Both the position numbers and the translations under genes were made by a program. Positions 1 through 7,528 of a stretch of 33,846 nucleotides of DNA are shown one piece after another. How positions within the stretch are numbered: position 1 is the first letter of the stretch; the number at the start of each line of letters is the position of its first letter. The notes below the pieces were generated by a model. That model did no database searches. It saw nothing but the letters and a program-made list of their open reading frames with translations, and was not told where the DNA came from. Source of the stretch: Candidatus Harrysmithiimonas galli (GTDB lineage: Bacteria > Bacillota > Bacilli > CAJFEE01); contig CAJFEE010000026.1 of assembly GCA_904373265.1 (NCBI GenBank), positions 1 to 33,846 of the forward strand, in the 5' to 3' direction.

Positions 1-10
1 AACCAAAAAA

Positions 11-86
11 GGTCCCGTGGTGTAGCGGTTAACATGCCTGCCTGTCACGCAGGAGATCGCCGGTTCGATCCCGGTCGGGACCGCCA
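11..86 (+). tRNA. tRNA-Asp (GTC)
   Basis: A complete cloverleaf is visible: the acceptor GGTCCCG pairs with CGGGACC, the anticodon loop reads CTGTCAC with anticodon GTC, the T-loop is GTTCGATCC, and the 3' CCA is encoded. It is the first of nine co-oriented tRNAs with short spacers. Confidence 0.97.
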
Positions 87-98
87 GCTTTTTAAAAG

Positions 99-174
<76 letters not shown>

Positions 175-188
175 CTGATTGTATTTTT

Positions 189-264
<76 letters not shown>

Positions 265-276
265 TGGAAAATTTTT

Positions 277-360
277 GGAGGGGTAGCGAAGTGGCTAAAC
301 GCGACGGACTGTAAATCCGTTCCTTCGGGTTCGGCGGTTCGAATCCGTCCCCCTCCACCA
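277..360 (+). tRNA. tRNA-Tyr (GTA)
   Basis: This is a class II tRNA with a long variable arm. The acceptor GGAGGGG pairs with CCCCTCC, the anticodon loop is CTGTAAA with anticodon GTA, and CCA is encoded. The variable arm and the GTA anticodon identify tyrosine. Confidence 0.97.
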
Positions 361-385
361 TTTATTTATGAATAATATAGAATGT

Positions 386-459
386 AGGGGCATAGTTTAA
401 TGGTAGAACTAAGGTCTCCAAAACCTTCAATGTGGGTTCGATTCCTACTGCCCCTGCCA
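386..459 (+). tRNA. tRNA-Trp (CCA)
   Basis: The acceptor AGGGGCA pairs with TGCCCCT. The anticodon loop is CTCCAAA with anticodon CCA, the discriminator is G, and the 3' CCA is encoded. In the B. subtilis trnD order tRNA-His would follow; here only 27 nt separate it from tRNA-Gln. Confidence 0.97.
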
Positions 460-486
460 TCTTTATTTTAGTTTGTTTTTAAAATT

Positions 487-561
487 TGGGCTATAGCCAA
501 GCGGTAAGGCAACGGACTTTGACTCCGTCATTCGTTGGTTCGAATCCAGCTAGCCCAGCCA
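487..561 (+). tRNA. tRNA-Gln (TTG)
   Basis: The acceptor TGGGCTA pairs with TAGCCCA. The anticodon loop is CTTTGAC with anticodon TTG, the T-loop is TTCGAATCC, and CCA is encoded. Confidence 0.97.
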
Positions 562-564
562 TTT

Positions 565-639
565 GCGGAAGTAGTTCAGTGGTAGAATACAACCTTGCCA
601 AGGTTGGGGTCGCGGGTTCGAACCCCGTCTTCCGCTCCA
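565..639 (+). tRNA. tRNA-Gly (GCC)
   Basis: The acceptor GCGGAAG pairs with CTTCCGC. The anticodon loop is TTGCCAA with anticodon GCC, the T-loop is TTCGAACCC, and CCA is encoded. It begins 3 nt after tRNA-Gln. Confidence 0.97.
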
Positions 640-652
640 TTGCTTGTATTTT

Positions 653-723
<71 letters not shown>

Positions 724-741
724 TGTAGCGTTTAAAAAATA

Positions 742-771
742 TTGACAAATATTTAGAGATTATGTTAGTAT
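742..771 (+). promoter_or_regulatory. SigA-type promoter for tRNA-Leu
   Basis: TTGACA at 742-747 is a perfect -35 element. It is followed after 18 nt by TAGTAT at 766-771, with an upstream TGn extended -10 motif. It lies in the 92-nt gap between tRNA-Cys and tRNA-Leu, so tRNA-Leu can probably be transcribed separately from the rest of the cluster. Confidence 0.6.
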
Positions 772-815
772 ATGTTTATCTTTTCTCTCTAGATTCTAAG
801 TATTTAGTGATTTAT

Positions 816-897
816 GCCGGTGTGGCGGAATTGGCAGACGCGCACGACTCAAAATCGTGTTCCTTCTGGAGTGTCGGTTCGACCCCGACCACCGGTA
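816..897 (+). tRNA. tRNA-Leu (CAA), CCA not encoded; integration target
   Basis: This is a class II tRNA with a long variable arm. The acceptor GCCGGTG pairs with CACCGGT through one G-T pair, and the anticodon loop is CTCAAAA with anticodon CAA. The discriminator is A and is followed by TTA, so CCA is not encoded. Its last part, TTCGACCCCGACCACC at 878-893, is repeated at 2467-2482 beyond a recombinase remnant, which marks it as a probable integration site. Confidence 0.96.
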
Positions 898-923
898 TTA
901 TTAGTTTTTTAAAGTGTGTTGTG

Positions 924-966
924 AAAAAGTTATAAACATTGATATATCAATGTTTATAACTTTTTT
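924..966 (+). terminator. Intrinsic terminator after tRNA-Leu
   Basis: A perfect palindrome of about 42 bp is centred on GATATATC at 941-948 and ends in a run of T. It is AT-rich but long. By position it terminates tRNA-Leu today, although it may have arrived with the integrated element, since another terminator lies beyond the second att copy at 2511-2554. Confidence 0.7.
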
Positions 967-1060
967 AATTTTGTAGGTTTATCATAAAATAGCATGGCTT
1001 TTCATACCTGTGTGCACAAATCGCACACAAATGATTGTGTTTTCATCCTTATGAACTTTT

Positions 1061-1237
1061 TTATAAAATGCTTTCAAATACCTCGATGCTTAAGGCTTTA
1101 TCAGACTTTCTTAATTCTTTTAATACATGAGCATACGTACCTAACGTTGTATTAATGTCTGAGTGCCCCAATCTTTCTGAAACGTAGTAAATAGATACAT
1201 TTTTACTTAAAAGAATGCTTGCGTGTGCCGTAAGAAG
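1061..1237 (-). pseudogene. Tyrosine recombinase (integrase) C-terminal remnant
   Basis: Reading leftward from about 1237 to the TAA at 1061, the frame encodes a phage-type integrase C-terminus. Visible motifs are HASILLSKN, a YVSERLGHSDINTT box with the catalytic His, and GTYAHV with the presumed nucleophilic Tyr. Only about 58 residues of a protein normally near 350-400 remain. The segment just upstream, where a LRHTHAS motif is expected, is disrupted: the leucine-arginine-histidine part is in another frame, consistent with a short deletion in a CA repeat. It sits 164 nt inside the tRNA-Leu end, the usual place for an integrase. It cannot be functional. Confidence 0.8.
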
Positions 1238-1439
1238 TTGATTTTGTGGCTAATATTTTACTCTCTATTTTAGTAATTGTTTCTGCTGATAAGTTATCTT
1301 TTTCCGCAAAAATTTTAATTACCAGTTCATTTTTTGTTAGTGATGAATCAATATTTAGTTCAGTAGCTAGATCTTTTAATGTTGACTTTGTAAGTTTAAA
1401 TAAGTCCTGCATAAATATAATATCAAATATTCTATTCAT
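1203..1439 (-). pseudogene. SAP/Rho-N-like phage fragment running into the integrase remnant
   Basis: An open frame of 78 codons starts at an ATG preceded by GGAAGG. Residues about 12-45 (LTKSTLKDLATELNIDSSL and following) resemble the short helix-extension-helix seen in SAP or Rho N-terminal domains of small phage proteins. The last dozen codons overlap the integrase remnant in another frame, so the C-terminus looks like a junction artefact of a deletion. I infer a degraded phage gene; whether the short product is still made is unknown. Confidence 0.4.
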
Positions 1440-1520
1440 AAATCATTAATTCCTTCCTCGTATCTTATGCTTTTTTACCCCCTTTGACAAATAATACTAA
1501 AGTCCTGCTTTAATTTACAA

Positions 1521-1553
1521 AAAAACCCCCAAGCCATAGGACTTGGTTTTTTA
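1521..1553 (+). terminator. Possible terminator inside the tRNA-Leu element
   Basis: CCAAG at 1528-1532 pairs with CTTGG at 1542-1546, and an A-run and a T-run flank it, separated by a small C bulge on one side. Either strand could use it. No intact gene immediately precedes it. Confidence 0.35.
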
Positions 1554-1644
1554 TATCGGGTGGCTAAATTTACGTTTTCATTATTGGTGCTTCAGGTTTT
1601 AGAAAGACTGAAATGTTGTTTTATCCGATGGTTTATGCATGATC

Positions 1645-1677
1645 GCAAAAAAAAAAGAAGGTTTGTTAGAACCTTCT
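1645..1677 (-). terminator. Leftward intrinsic terminator
   Basis: AGAAGGTT (1656-1663) and AACCTTCT (1670-1677) form a stem with a 6-nt loop. On the minus strand a run of about 11 T follows. It would end leftward transcription such as that from the VOC gene whose stop is at 1863. Confidence 0.7.
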
Positions 1678-1862
1678 ACCTAAGAATCCGCTATGGCTTT
1701 AGCCTAACGGTAGTTCAACTTGTTCCATTACTAAATAAGTATTGTTTCGTTATTCATGTTAGATACTTGTAAAATATGGAGTTGTCCTAAAAATCATGAA
1801 AAATAATGATTTTTAAGTGTGATCCTGTTTTTTTGTGCCAATATGAAATATGATACAGTCTT

Positions 1863-2267
1863 TCACATGGATACTTTCTGATAGTCTAAAATCCATGGAA
1901 TCCCATTTCTATCTACAACATGTCCGTGTATTGAGTTCCAAAATGTTTCTTGAAGCGGCATAATAATATGCCCATCCTTGCTTAACTTGTCATAAACAGA
2001 ATGAATTTCATTTTCATGGTCAAACTTCAGGACAATTTGTATATGATTTCCCTGTTTTTTCGGTTCAAATGGGTCACAGAAATGAATCAAGGAATCACCA
2101 ATAACCAATTCTCCATGCAATATATATTCTCCTTCATTTTCTTGACAAGGTTTTTTGTTTTGATCCGCAAATTGGATATTTTGCAGTTTGCCTTGAAATA
2201 TGGCTGCATACCATTCCATATTTTCTTTACAATTTTCCATATAAATATATGCTTGTGCACTTTGCAT
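1863..2267 (-). CDS. VOC-family (PhnB/glyoxalase-like) protein
   Basis: The product is 134 aa and looks like a single vicinal-oxygen-chelate protein of the PhnB-like group, whose members include glyoxalases, bleomycin-binding proteins and many of unknown substrate. It opens with the AYIYMENCKENMEWYAAIF pattern typical of the first beta-alpha-beta unit, has HFCDPFEPKK in the middle, and ends with a conserved WGxxxxxxxDxxGxxW-like stretch (FWNSIHGHVVDRNGIPWIL). The ATG at 2267 is chosen because AAGGAGG lies 8 nt upstream; the 33-codon extension further upstream lacks such a site. It is the only intact gene between the two att-like repeats, so it may be cargo. The substrate cannot be inferred. 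Confidence 0.8.
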   Translation of the reverse strand: MQSAQAYIYMENCKENMEWYAAIFQGKLQNIQFADQNKKPCQENEGEYILHGELVIGDSLIHFCDPFEPKKQGNHIQIVLKFDHENEIHSVYDKLSKDGHIIMPLQETFWNSIHGHVVDRNGIPWILDYQKVSM

Positions 2268-2466
2268 GATTAAGCCTCCTTTTCTTCTTTGTATTTTATC
2301 CATTTTTGCCCATTTGATTCTCGCTTTTGTTACAGAATGTTCACGAGTTGAATTGCAAGGGATCATTTTTTATCATATTGGTAATTTGTAACGAATAAAT
2401 ATTTTAGTTCACAAAAAGCACACAACATATAAATATTTGTTGATATATCAGCGCTCATAATGGTAA

Positions 2467-2488
2467 TTCGACCCCGACCACCCCGGTA
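2467..2488 (+). repeat. att-like duplicate of the tRNA-Leu 3' end
   Basis: TTCGACCCCGACCACC at 2467-2482 is identical to 878-893 within tRNA-Leu and is followed by CCGGTA, close to the tRNA's own GGTA end. No D-arm, anticodon or variable arm precedes it, so it is not a second tRNA. This is the pattern left when an integrase inserts DNA into a tRNA 3' end (attL at the tRNA, attR here). The two-base difference after the core suggests drift. Confidence 0.7.
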
Positions 2489-2510
2489 CTTTTTTATTAT
2501 AAGATGTTTT

Positions 2511-2554
2511 AAAAAGCTATAAATGTGCTATAATCAACACTTATAGCTTTTTTT
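2511..2554 (+). terminator. Intrinsic terminator beyond attR
   Basis: AAAAAGCTATAA (2511-2522) pairs with TTATAGCTTTTT (2541-2552), with an inner GTG/CAC pairing and further T residues downstream. It directly follows the att-like repeat and is plausibly the original terminator of the tRNA cluster, displaced about 1.6 kb by the insertion. Confidence 0.65.
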
Positions 2555-2942
2555 ATTTTATACAGATCTTTCTATAAGATATTTTTACATATGTTTTTTG
2601 ATGTCAATATGTTTCATTCATTTGAAAAACAGATAAAATAGCTTGGTCGCCCCTCTTTCCTGTTTCTATATTTTGTACTTCAATCAATATACCCGGTTTT
2701 GATTGATTCAATCGGAGCTTAGGTTACCATTGTCAAAACATATATCTTGTTTGGAAGCCAAGTATTACTTAAACAGTTTTTTAATGTAAATTTTAGCGTT
2801 TTTATCTTTTTTTTACGTCATTTCTGCGAATTTCTCAAAAGAAATTGGTTTACAGCTTACACTTGTAATGGTTTTTGAGAAACACTTATATTTTTTAAAA
2901 TTATAAAATATATTATAAATTTTATAATTTATTTTCTCGTTT

Positions 2943-3080
2943 TTATACTATACTTGCTGCACGCCCAATCATTGGGTGGATTTCCAACCAATGAATCATC
3001 ATTTCAGTCCAATCTTTTTTGAAAAATGAAATGCTCGCATTAGAGACATCTGCTACACTTGCCAACCATTGGAACCATTC
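2943..3080 (-). pseudogene. Coding-like 45-codon fragment, unrecognised
   Basis: On the minus strand a frame between an in-frame TAA at 3081-3083 and the stop at 2943 encodes 45 residues (beginning EWFQWLASVADVSNAS, later DWTEMMIHWLEIHPMIGRAAS). It has the amphipathic, Trp-rich character of real protein rather than random AT-rich translation. It has no start codon or ribosome binding site near its 5' end. I do not recognise the family; it may be the C-terminus of a lost gene. Confidence 0.25.
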
Positions 3081-3147
3081 TTAGCATATCTAGTATGAGC
3101 TAGACAAAGTTTAACAATTTTTATTTAAATTTCATGATCTTTCCTAA

Positions 3148-3179
3148 CTGTTTTATTTTTAATTTAAAAAATAAAACAG
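3148..3179. repeat. AT-rich perfect inverted repeat
   Basis: CTGTTTTATTTTT at 3148-3160 is matched by AAAAATAAAACAG at 3167-3179, with a loop of about 6 nt. It could act as a weak terminator on either strand, but no intact gene abuts it. Confidence 0.5.
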
Positions 3180-3675
3180 AATAATTTGATATACCATATA
3201 GTTTTCAAAAGAAAATTTATGGTCCATGTAAGAAAATCATGTGTCATACATGAATTTTGATGTTCATTTCATTTTTTGACGATGTAAAAACTTATTGTTA
3301 ACCATTGAAACAGCATATATTTTGCAATTTTTATGTACTGGGGAGTAAACGAACCATTGCTTAAAATTATATGCGTATTTTTTTATTAAAAAAGAGCTTG
3401 GATTCAATTCTTTTTTGAAACTTCTATATGAGTAAGCTGTTCATTAGGAAAAAGAGATAAGCAAGATCAGCTATTTACAACATGTTTTTATAGAGTCATT
3501 TTAAAGATAAAAAATGAATTTTTATTTTTCATTGCTTTTGGGGGATTGAGTTGTATTTTGATTTGGAATTTGTATGTTAGCTTGATGAAGAAATAAAAGT
3601 ATGTTTGGTAATATATAAAGATAGAATATGTTTTATGAAAACTGTTTTAGCATGTTGTTTGATTTAAAGTGTGCA

Positions 3676-5055
3676 TTATGAATTTAGGAGATTTTCTAAC
3701 AGAAGATCGGGTTGCTTTACAGATTGCTTCAGTAAATAATAAGCAAATAAATAAATAGAAGACAATGATGTTTCTTCCGATTCTACTAGCAGAGGATGCT
3801 GAAAAATGGCACGTCCTGGTTTTGCATTTCCCTCTAGCAGCCAAACTTTTTCTTTGTGGTCAATTCCGATATCAAAACCGATTTCTCCAATATAGCCTGA
3901 ATATTCTTTTTCAATGATTTGACTCATTTGTAAAACAGCTTGATAAATTTTCTCGCGTAGACGACGCTTTTTTTTGATAGGAAACGGTAAAAGCTCTAAA
4001 GGTTGCACTTTTCCACCATATTTTGTATGTGTGGTTGGTGCACCCTTTGCAGCGAGTTTGACAGCGAAAGCGGTCACCTTCCAATCACCATTTTCATCTC
4101 GATTGGTATGTACACGAAAATCAAAAGGAATGCCATTTAAGCGCTGGAGTCCGATATCTGCCTGAATTAAATGATTTGTGGTATTTTGTTTGAAGACGGT
4201 TTCTTCAAGCAATGTTTCTAAGTTATCGAATGCGCGAAATACTGGTTTGTCGTTTTTATAGTAGCCTGCATAATACAGCCCTGTTTCTTTACGGAAAAAG
4301 CATTTTACAATTCCGATACCCGCACTTTGATGAATTGGTTTGATATAGGCTGCCGTATGGGTGTGTAAAAATGTAAAAATATCGGCTGTATTGGGCTGTA
4401 TAACAGTTTTTGGTAAATATTGCATAGTTTCTGTAAAGCGGCTGAGAGCTTGAAAAAAGCTTACTTTATCAAAAAAGTTTGGATTAAAAATTGGAATTCC
4501 ATAATGGCTTTGAAGCGTATTTTTTATTTGCTTGATGCGCGGTGAAGCTTCAATATAGCGATTGGGTAGTCGATTGTAAATGGCAGTAGGAAACCCAATT
4601 TTCTTTTGTATCCAACCTTCTTTATCATGATAAAAGAATCCTTGGATTGTACCTGTTTCCCAACAAATCTGTCCAGGGCCAAAAAGAAATGAAACCGCTC
4701 CAAGTTTGGTTTGTAAGCGAAGCAGTTTTTCGAAAAAAATCGTACGCTCATTTAAAATTGGTTTTTGTTCTTTCTCAGAGAATCCAGTTGTAAAAATGCC
4801 AAGTAATGGACCAAAATATAAACAGTCTTGGTCAGCAATGAAATGAATGACAGTATTTTCTTGGATAAAAATCTGGTTGCAAAGTGCTTCACTGAGTTCA
4901 ATTTCATGTTTTAAGTGCTCTTTGGGAATAAAAAGGCATTCGCTACACTGTAGACCAAATGCAATTTTTTGAGCTCCAATATAGCCAATCTGCCATGGAT
5001 TATAATAAACGATTTCTGGCGCATCAAAATGAATTTGAATCGTGCAGGTTTGCAT
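3676..5055 (-). CDS. yheD: YheD, spore coat-associated ATP-grasp protein
   Basis: The product is 459 aa, close to B. subtilis YheD (about 450). YheC/YheD proteins are endospore coat-associated and belong to the ATP-grasp fold; their biochemical reaction is not established. The C-terminal half carries ATP-grasp hallmarks: the KPIHQSAGIGI lysine and glycine-rich loop, DFRVHTNRD, and WLLEGNAKPGRAIF, which matches the metal- and ATP-binding E-x-N-x-xPG element. The ATG at 5055 is chosen because GGAGGG stands 6 nt upstream; the earlier in-frame ATG at 5115 lacks a site and would overlap yheC. It lies 19 bp after yheC, so the two form an operon probably expressed during sporulation. Confidence 0.9.
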   Translation of the reverse strand: MQTCTIQIHFDAPEIVYYNPWQIGYIGAQKIAFGLQCSECLFIPKEHLKHEIELSEALCNQIFIQENTVIHFIADQDCLYFGPLLGIFTTGFSEKEQKPILNERTIFFEKLLRLQTKLGAVSFLFGPGQICWETGTIQGFFYHDKEGWIQKKIGFPTAIYNRLPNRYIEASPRIKQIKNTLQSHYGIPIFNPNFFDKVSFFQALSRFTETMQYLPKTVIQPNTADIFTFLHTHTAAYIKPIHQSAGIGIVKCFFRKETGLYYAGYYKNDKPVFRAFDNLETLLEETVFKQNTTNHLIQADIGLQRLNGIPFDFRVHTNRDENGDWKVTAFAVKLAAKGAPTTHTKYGGKVQPLELLPFPIKKKRRLREKIYQAVLQMSQIIEKEYSGYIGEIGFDIGIDHKEKVWLLEGNAKPGRAIFQHPLLVESEETSLSSIYLFAYYLLKQSVKQPDLLLENLLNS

Positions 5056-5074
5056 GAATGTCCCTCCGTTAGGC

Positions 5075-6139
5075 TTATGTTTTGTTTGCCTGCCTTTCAA
5101 AAAGAAATTTTGCATATGGAATCGGGAAATCTGGATCTGGAATTTCCCGGTAGGCCATTATTTTATTACGTATTTGTGGTGTTGGTTTATGATTCCAATG
5201 CAGTAGACAGGGTTGCATATGTGTATAAATCCCGATGTCAAGTAATAATTCAAATGTTTTGAGCAAGTCATCAAGGATAGAAGCTGCTTGTAAAGCAAAA
5301 GTTGAAAGTTGAACCATTCGTTTGGTGTCATATCTAGTGAAATTTTGCAAAATAAATGAATGAAGTGATAAATAATATTCCGCTTGTTCTGATTCATGCC
5401 AAGCGCTTTTTGGATATAAAATTGCTGCTTTGGCTGCAATCTGCCATTGACCATTTCCTGATTTTTGCAACAGGAAACGAAGTAAAAATGGGATATGTTT
5501 TTTTGTGTAAAATTGCCATATTGGTTGTGCTACATATGTTTTATGGGTAAGAAGTTGTGTTAAAAATGTCATACATTTTGCTTCAGATGAAATGGTTTTG
5601 GTCATCCGTTTTTCTTTTTTTTGGATTTGAAAAATATAGTCTGTTTTTGTATAGCGGATATAAATTTGACCGGATGTACTGTAATCAGTAGCAGGCTGTA
5701 AAATGAGCCCACCTGTCTGATAAAGCTGTATCAGTCCATCTTGTGCTCGACTAATTTTTTGGATTGGAAGAAGTGTGATCGGATTTTGGGCAGCCTGTAA
5801 AGTCTGATAAACTGTTAATTTGTCAGAGAATCCAGGATTGAGAAAAATCAGATTCGGTTGTGCCAAAAGCCAGTTGACAATACTTTTATTTTTCATCCGT
5901 TTTTCTTTTGTATCATAAAAGCATTGATCATATAAAATACTTGGAATGGGAAAGGAAGCTTCCTTCCAGTCTGTGGTTTCTTTACAGAAACGATAGCCGT
6001 TGACTTGATTTGAAATTGGCTCAATTGCGCAGGGAGAAAAACAAAAGAATTCAACCTTTGGATCGGCATTTGCTTTTACTCGGTCAGTGATATGCGCTGG
6101 CGGTTTTTTGGAACAGGTTAATATACCAAAGAAAAGCAT
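5075..6139 (-). CDS. yheC: YheC, spore coat-associated ATP-grasp protein
   Basis: The product is 354 aa (B. subtilis YheC is about 360) and is a paralogue of the neighbouring YheD. It starts MLFFGILTC and shares the layout of an N-terminal unique part and a C-terminal ATP-grasp-like part (FLLRFLLQKSGNGQWQIAAKAAI around the middle; a degenerate DIGIYTH segment near the end). The glycine loop and the E-x-N-x-xPG element clear in YheD are weak here, so ATP binding may be lost. The ATG at 6139 follows AAAGAGG by 8 nt. It is transcribed divergently from yheB, and a CATATAATA element upstream could be a sporulation-sigma -10. Confidence 0.88.
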   Translation of the reverse strand: MLFFGILTCSKKPPAHITDRVKANADPKVEFFCFSPCAIEPISNQVNGYRFCKETTDWKEASFPIPSILYDQCFYDTKEKRMKNKSIVNWLLAQPNLIFLNPGFSDKLTVYQTLQAAQNPITLLPIQKISRAQDGLIQLYQTGGLILQPATDYSTSGQIYIRYTKTDYIFQIQKKEKRMTKTISSEAKCMTFLTQLLTHKTYVAQPIWQFYTKKHIPFLLRFLLQKSGNGQWQIAAKAAILYPKSAWHESEQAEYYLSLHSFILQNFTRYDTKRMVQLSTFALQAASILDDLLKTFELLLDIGIYTHMQPCLLHWNHKPTPQIRNKIMAYREIPDPDFPIPYAKFLFERQANKT

Positions 6140-6193
6140 GAAAAAAACCTCTTTCCGGATTGGATTGGTGGAAGTAAAATCCGTTTTACCGAT

Positions 6194-6202
6194 TATTATA
6201 TG
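6194..6202 (-). promoter_or_regulatory. Candidate SigE/SigK -10 element for yheCD
   Basis: The minus strand reads CATATAATA about 55 nt upstream of yheC. This fits the CATAnnnTA pattern of mother-cell sigma factors and the expected sporulation role of yheCD. No convincing -35 element was found, and the same bases could serve as a SigA -10, so this is tentative. Confidence 0.3.
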
Positions 6203-6249
6203 TTGTTTTTATGAAAGGACAATCTGAAAAAAATTTTACAAATATCGAC

Positions 6250-6281
6250 TTGAGACGTGTCGAATGTTGGTGTAGTATAAT
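6250..6281 (+). promoter_or_regulatory. Candidate promoter for yheB
   Basis: TTGAGA at 6250-6255 is followed after 17 nt by TAGTAT (6273-6278), which overlaps a perfect TATAAT at 6276-6281. The start codon of yheB is 34 nt beyond. Which -10 register is used is unclear. Confidence 0.5.
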
Positions 6282-6314
6282 GCTTTTAGAAGTTTTTGTA
6301 GAAAGGAAGATTTG

Positions 6315-7448
6315 ATGGATTGGATAACGATCATAATGATGGGTGTTGTCGGTGGCTTTATTGGCTGGATGACAAATTATTTTGCCATTGGTATGCTTTT
6401 TCGTCCATATCAGGCGATACGAGTCGGAAGATATACATTACCTTTTACACCAGGGGTGATCCCAAAACGAAGAAAGGACATTGCAAAGAGTATTGGTCGG
6501 ATTGTTGGTCAGGAGTTGATTCATACTAAGAAGGTTACAGATCAGATTTTAAATAAGAAGGTTAGAAAAGAACTCAAGGATCAAGCGTTGCATACATTAT
6601 CCCAAGCCTTTCGCAGTGAGAAAACACCAGCAGACCTATTGAAGAGCTATTTGAATTTGTCAGATATACAGATAAAAAAAATGGAGACATCAATTATAAA
6701 GAAGCTTCAAAAAAAGTTGGATAATTTATTGGCACGCTCTGTTTGGGAAACGGTTGAAAAAACAGCCGGTGTTGACAAAGCGATGTTAATTGGAAAAATG
6801 TCAAAGGAAGTGCAGGGTTTACTGGTTCAAGCTTTGCAAGAGCCTAGTTTTCGTCTGGTTTTAATGGATAAGATTCATGAATTTTTAAAAGGTCTGGCGT
6901 TTGGGAAATTGGTCAGTCAGGCCATTCCAGTTGAAAAAATTGCGGATAAAATCATTTCTGGTATTCATCCGCATATTGGTTCTGAAACAGTATATGAATT
7001 TATTTATCAAGGAATTTTGCAAACATGGAAAAAATATGAAAATGAGCCGATTGGTGAGGTGCTTGATTCACTTGGGATTTTGCAAAAGGAAAATTTACAA
7101 CATATGATTTCAGATATGTTCTCTAAAAATAATCCGTTTCATCAACGCCTTTGCGATTTGCTGGCAGATGTGGATGAAAAAGCCTTTGAACAAACTGTGT
7201 TAGATTCTATTGATTATTTATTTGAAAGTCCGTTTATTCATTCATTTTTACAAGCGTCTGTTCAAAAAATTGATTTTCAACAACTTGTTGAAAATGAAAT
7301 CAATCATTTTTCTTTACCAGAGCTGGAAGCAAAGATTTATGAAATTGCACATCGGGAATTGTTTATGATTCAGGTGCTTGGTGGTGTTCTTGGATTTTTC
7401 ATTGGGGTTGTGCAAGCATTTTTTATCTTGTATGTATTTCCGTTTTAA
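6315..7448 (+). CDS. yheB: YheB, DUF445 membrane protein
   Basis: The product is 377 aa, the length of B. subtilis YheB, of the DUF445 family (function not established). The N-terminus is a hydrophobic segment containing the family signature GWMTNYFAIGMLFRP, followed by PFTPGVIPKRR. The middle is a long helical, charged region. The C-terminus ends with a glycine-rich transmembrane helix (VLGGVLGFFIGVVQAFFIL). The architecture suggests a membrane-anchored protein with a large cytosolic helical domain. The ATG at 6315 is preferred over the adjacent TTG at 6312 because AAAGGAAG at 6302-6309 gives the better spacing. It is divergent from yheCD. Confidence 0.92.
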   Translation: MDWITIIMMGVVGGFIGWMTNYFAIGMLFRPYQAIRVGRYTLPFTPGVIPKRRKDIAKSIGRIVGQELIHTKKVTDQILNKKVRKELKDQALHTLSQAFRSEKTPADLLKSYLNLSDIQIKKMETSIIKKLQKKLDNLLARSVWETVEKTAGVDKAMLIGKMSKEVQGLLVQALQEPSFRLVLMDKIHEFLKGLAFGKLVSQAIPVEKIADKIISGIHPHIGSETVYEFIYQGILQTWKKYENEPIGEVLDSLGILQKENLQHMISDMFSKNNPFHQRLCDLLADVDEKAFEQTVLDSIDYLFESPFIHSFLQASVQKIDFQQLVENEINHFSLPELEAKIYEIAHRELFMIQVLGGVLGFFIGVVQAFFILYVFPF

Positions 7449-7480
7449 TGGGCTTCTCCATGTTCTATTTTGCTTTTTTT

Positions 7481-7497
7481 TCTCATAAAGTATGAGA
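7481..7497. repeat. Short perfect palindrome before yhaX
   Basis: TCTCATA-AAG-TATGAGA has perfect 7-bp arms and lies 31 nt before yhaX. There is no T-run on the yhaX side, so it is not a typical terminator for yheB. It is immediately followed by TATAAT at 7500-7505, so it could be an operator. Confidence 0.35.
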
Positions 7498-7528
7498 AAT
7501 ATAATTTGATTTTGGGGGAGGCATTTTT

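Larger units (their letters stand above)
2555..3675. other. 1.1-kb gene-free stretch
   Basis: Apart from the 2943-3080 fragment and the inverted repeat at 3148-3179, I see no credible gene. The DNA is very AT-rich with frequent stops in all frames. No clear terminator for the leftward yheD was found in its right-hand part. Confidence 0.5.

Noticed and set aside
1690-1720. Nine-codon minus-strand frame MEQVELPLG before the leftward terminator
   Set aside because: It is too short, with no clear ribosome site and no partner gene; I could not tell it from chance.
1560-1772. Plus-strand 70-codon frame in the tRNA-Leu element
   Set aside because: It includes the leftward terminator hairpin at 1645-1677 and has no ribosome binding site.
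2400-2490. A second tRNA-Leu gene
   Set aside because: Only the last 16 bases of the T-arm and acceptor are present; no anticodon arm, D-arm or 5' acceptor strand precedes them, so it is an att-like duplicate.
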